The notes beneath the pieces were generated by a model. It had not been told where the DNA came from. It searched no databases and saw only the letters and a program-made list of their open reading frames with translations. Source: an uncultured Oscillospiraceae bacterium (GTDB taxonomy: Bacteria; Bacillota; Clostridia; Oscillospirales; Oscillospiraceae). From it: 30,015 nt of DNA. Of the stretch, positions 29,665-30,015 are shown piece by piece. Within the stretch, counting starts at the first letter, position 1. Each line of letters opens with the position of its first letter. Made by a program: the position numbers and the translations under genes. Where the stretch lies: the NCBI GenBank assembly GCA_910588365.1, contig CAJUQS010000114.1, forward strand, positions 1 to 30,015, given 5' to 3'.

Positions 29665-30015
29665 TCAATGCTCTACCTCCTGCTTTCTTTGCTGCTGTTG
29701 GCGCTGCTGATCGTAGATTGCAGAGTCCACCTTGAATTGAATATCCCGCAGTTTTTTCAAATCGGCATAGACAGGTTTCAGCTCAGCGGTTTCAGCGGCG
29801 TACTGCTCCATGAGCATTTCCAGTTCCGCCTGCCACTGCTTCTGGGTCAGTTTTTTGCCGGGAAGGCCGGCGTCGTCCAACTTGCGCTTCACCGCGTAAA
29901 ACTGCCTGATCTCGCTGTCATGCTCGGCCTTGTACTTCTCCTGCTTCTTTCCGAAGCCGCCCTTGGCGGGAATGGCGTCAACGATGGGCTTCAAGCGGGC
30001 GTAGTCCTCCGCCAG
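29665..30015 (-). CDS. Relaxase/mobilisation protein, C-terminal part, cut by window end
   Basis: The visible ~116 codons are the C-terminal end of a longer protein whose frame stays open to the window edge (LAEDYARLKPIVDAIPAKGG, then FGKKQEKYKAEHDSEIRQFY). The Lys/Glu/Gln-rich helical tail (WQAELEMLMEQYAAETAELK, ending in a Gln-rich stretch) is the usual C-terminus of clostridial MobA/MobL-type relaxases, which nick the element at oriT. The internal ATG at 29994 is not the real start. The catalytic domain lies outside the window, so the call rests on the tail and on the neighbouring recombinase and TnpW-like genes. Confidence 0.65.
   Translation of the reverse strand: MAEDYARLKPIVDAIPAKGGFGKKQEKYKAEHDSEIRQFYAVKRKLDDAGLPGKKLTQKQWQAELEMLMEQYAAETAELKPVYADLKKLRDIQFKVDSAIYDQQRQQQQRKQEVEH

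Overview
The window looks like chromosomal DNA of a GC-rich, motile, anaerobic Firmicute. The best guess is a Clostridia/Oscillospiraceae gut commensal, inferred from gene content rather than from a marker gene. Supporting signs are strong AGGAGG ribosome binding sites, sigmaA-type promoters with 17-bp spacers, a Bacillus-type sigmaD flagellin promoter, oxygen-sensitive Fe-S lyases, a corrinoid-activating protein and a Clostridia-type mobile element with a large serine recombinase. No rRNA, tRNA or CRISPR array was seen.

Layout. 1-2980: a very long flagellin gene (minus strand, cut by the window start in its last ~10 codons) with a sigmaD-like promoter and a structured leader that looks like a CsrA target. 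3029-6370: a thiamine/pyrimidine-precursor uptake operon on the minus strand (thiamine-binding protein, ThiX-, ThiY- and ThiZ-like proteins) behind a promoter, a TPP riboswitch and an intrinsic terminator. 6597-15472: a plus-strand catabolic cluster with its own promoter: CyuA-like Fe-S lyase, TRAP transporter QM subunits, an ornithine cyclodeaminase/mu-crystallin family enzyme, the TRAP binding protein, a DMT exporter, a one-chain Fe-S L-serine dehydratase, then a FadR-type GntR regulator with its own promoter. This is the most interesting block: it reads as uptake of an unidentified amino-acid-like carboxylate and its conversion to pyruvate and ammonia.

15516-16348: a DivIVA-like coiled-coil protein. 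16394-19327: a decaying region with remnants of an aldo/keto reductase, an alpha/beta hydrolase and an ABC ATPase, an intact LysR regulator divergent from two of the remnants, a small ribbon-helix-helix-like protein with a repeated operator, and traces of a lost minus-strand gene. 19328-22670: a SNF2 helicase plus SWIM zinc-finger protein pair. 22867-23664: YaaA. 23763-25043: a secreted protein with copper-amine-oxidase-like repeats. 25280-27591: a RACo-type corrinoid reductive activator with a small CxxC protein. 27592-30015: one edge of an integrative/mobilizable element (serine recombinase, small transposon protein, relaxase C-terminus).

A hairpin repeat family (at least four copies at 4904, 6071, 25211 and 27300) is scattered through intergenic sites. 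Two stems differ by a compensated base pair, which suggests the structure is maintained.
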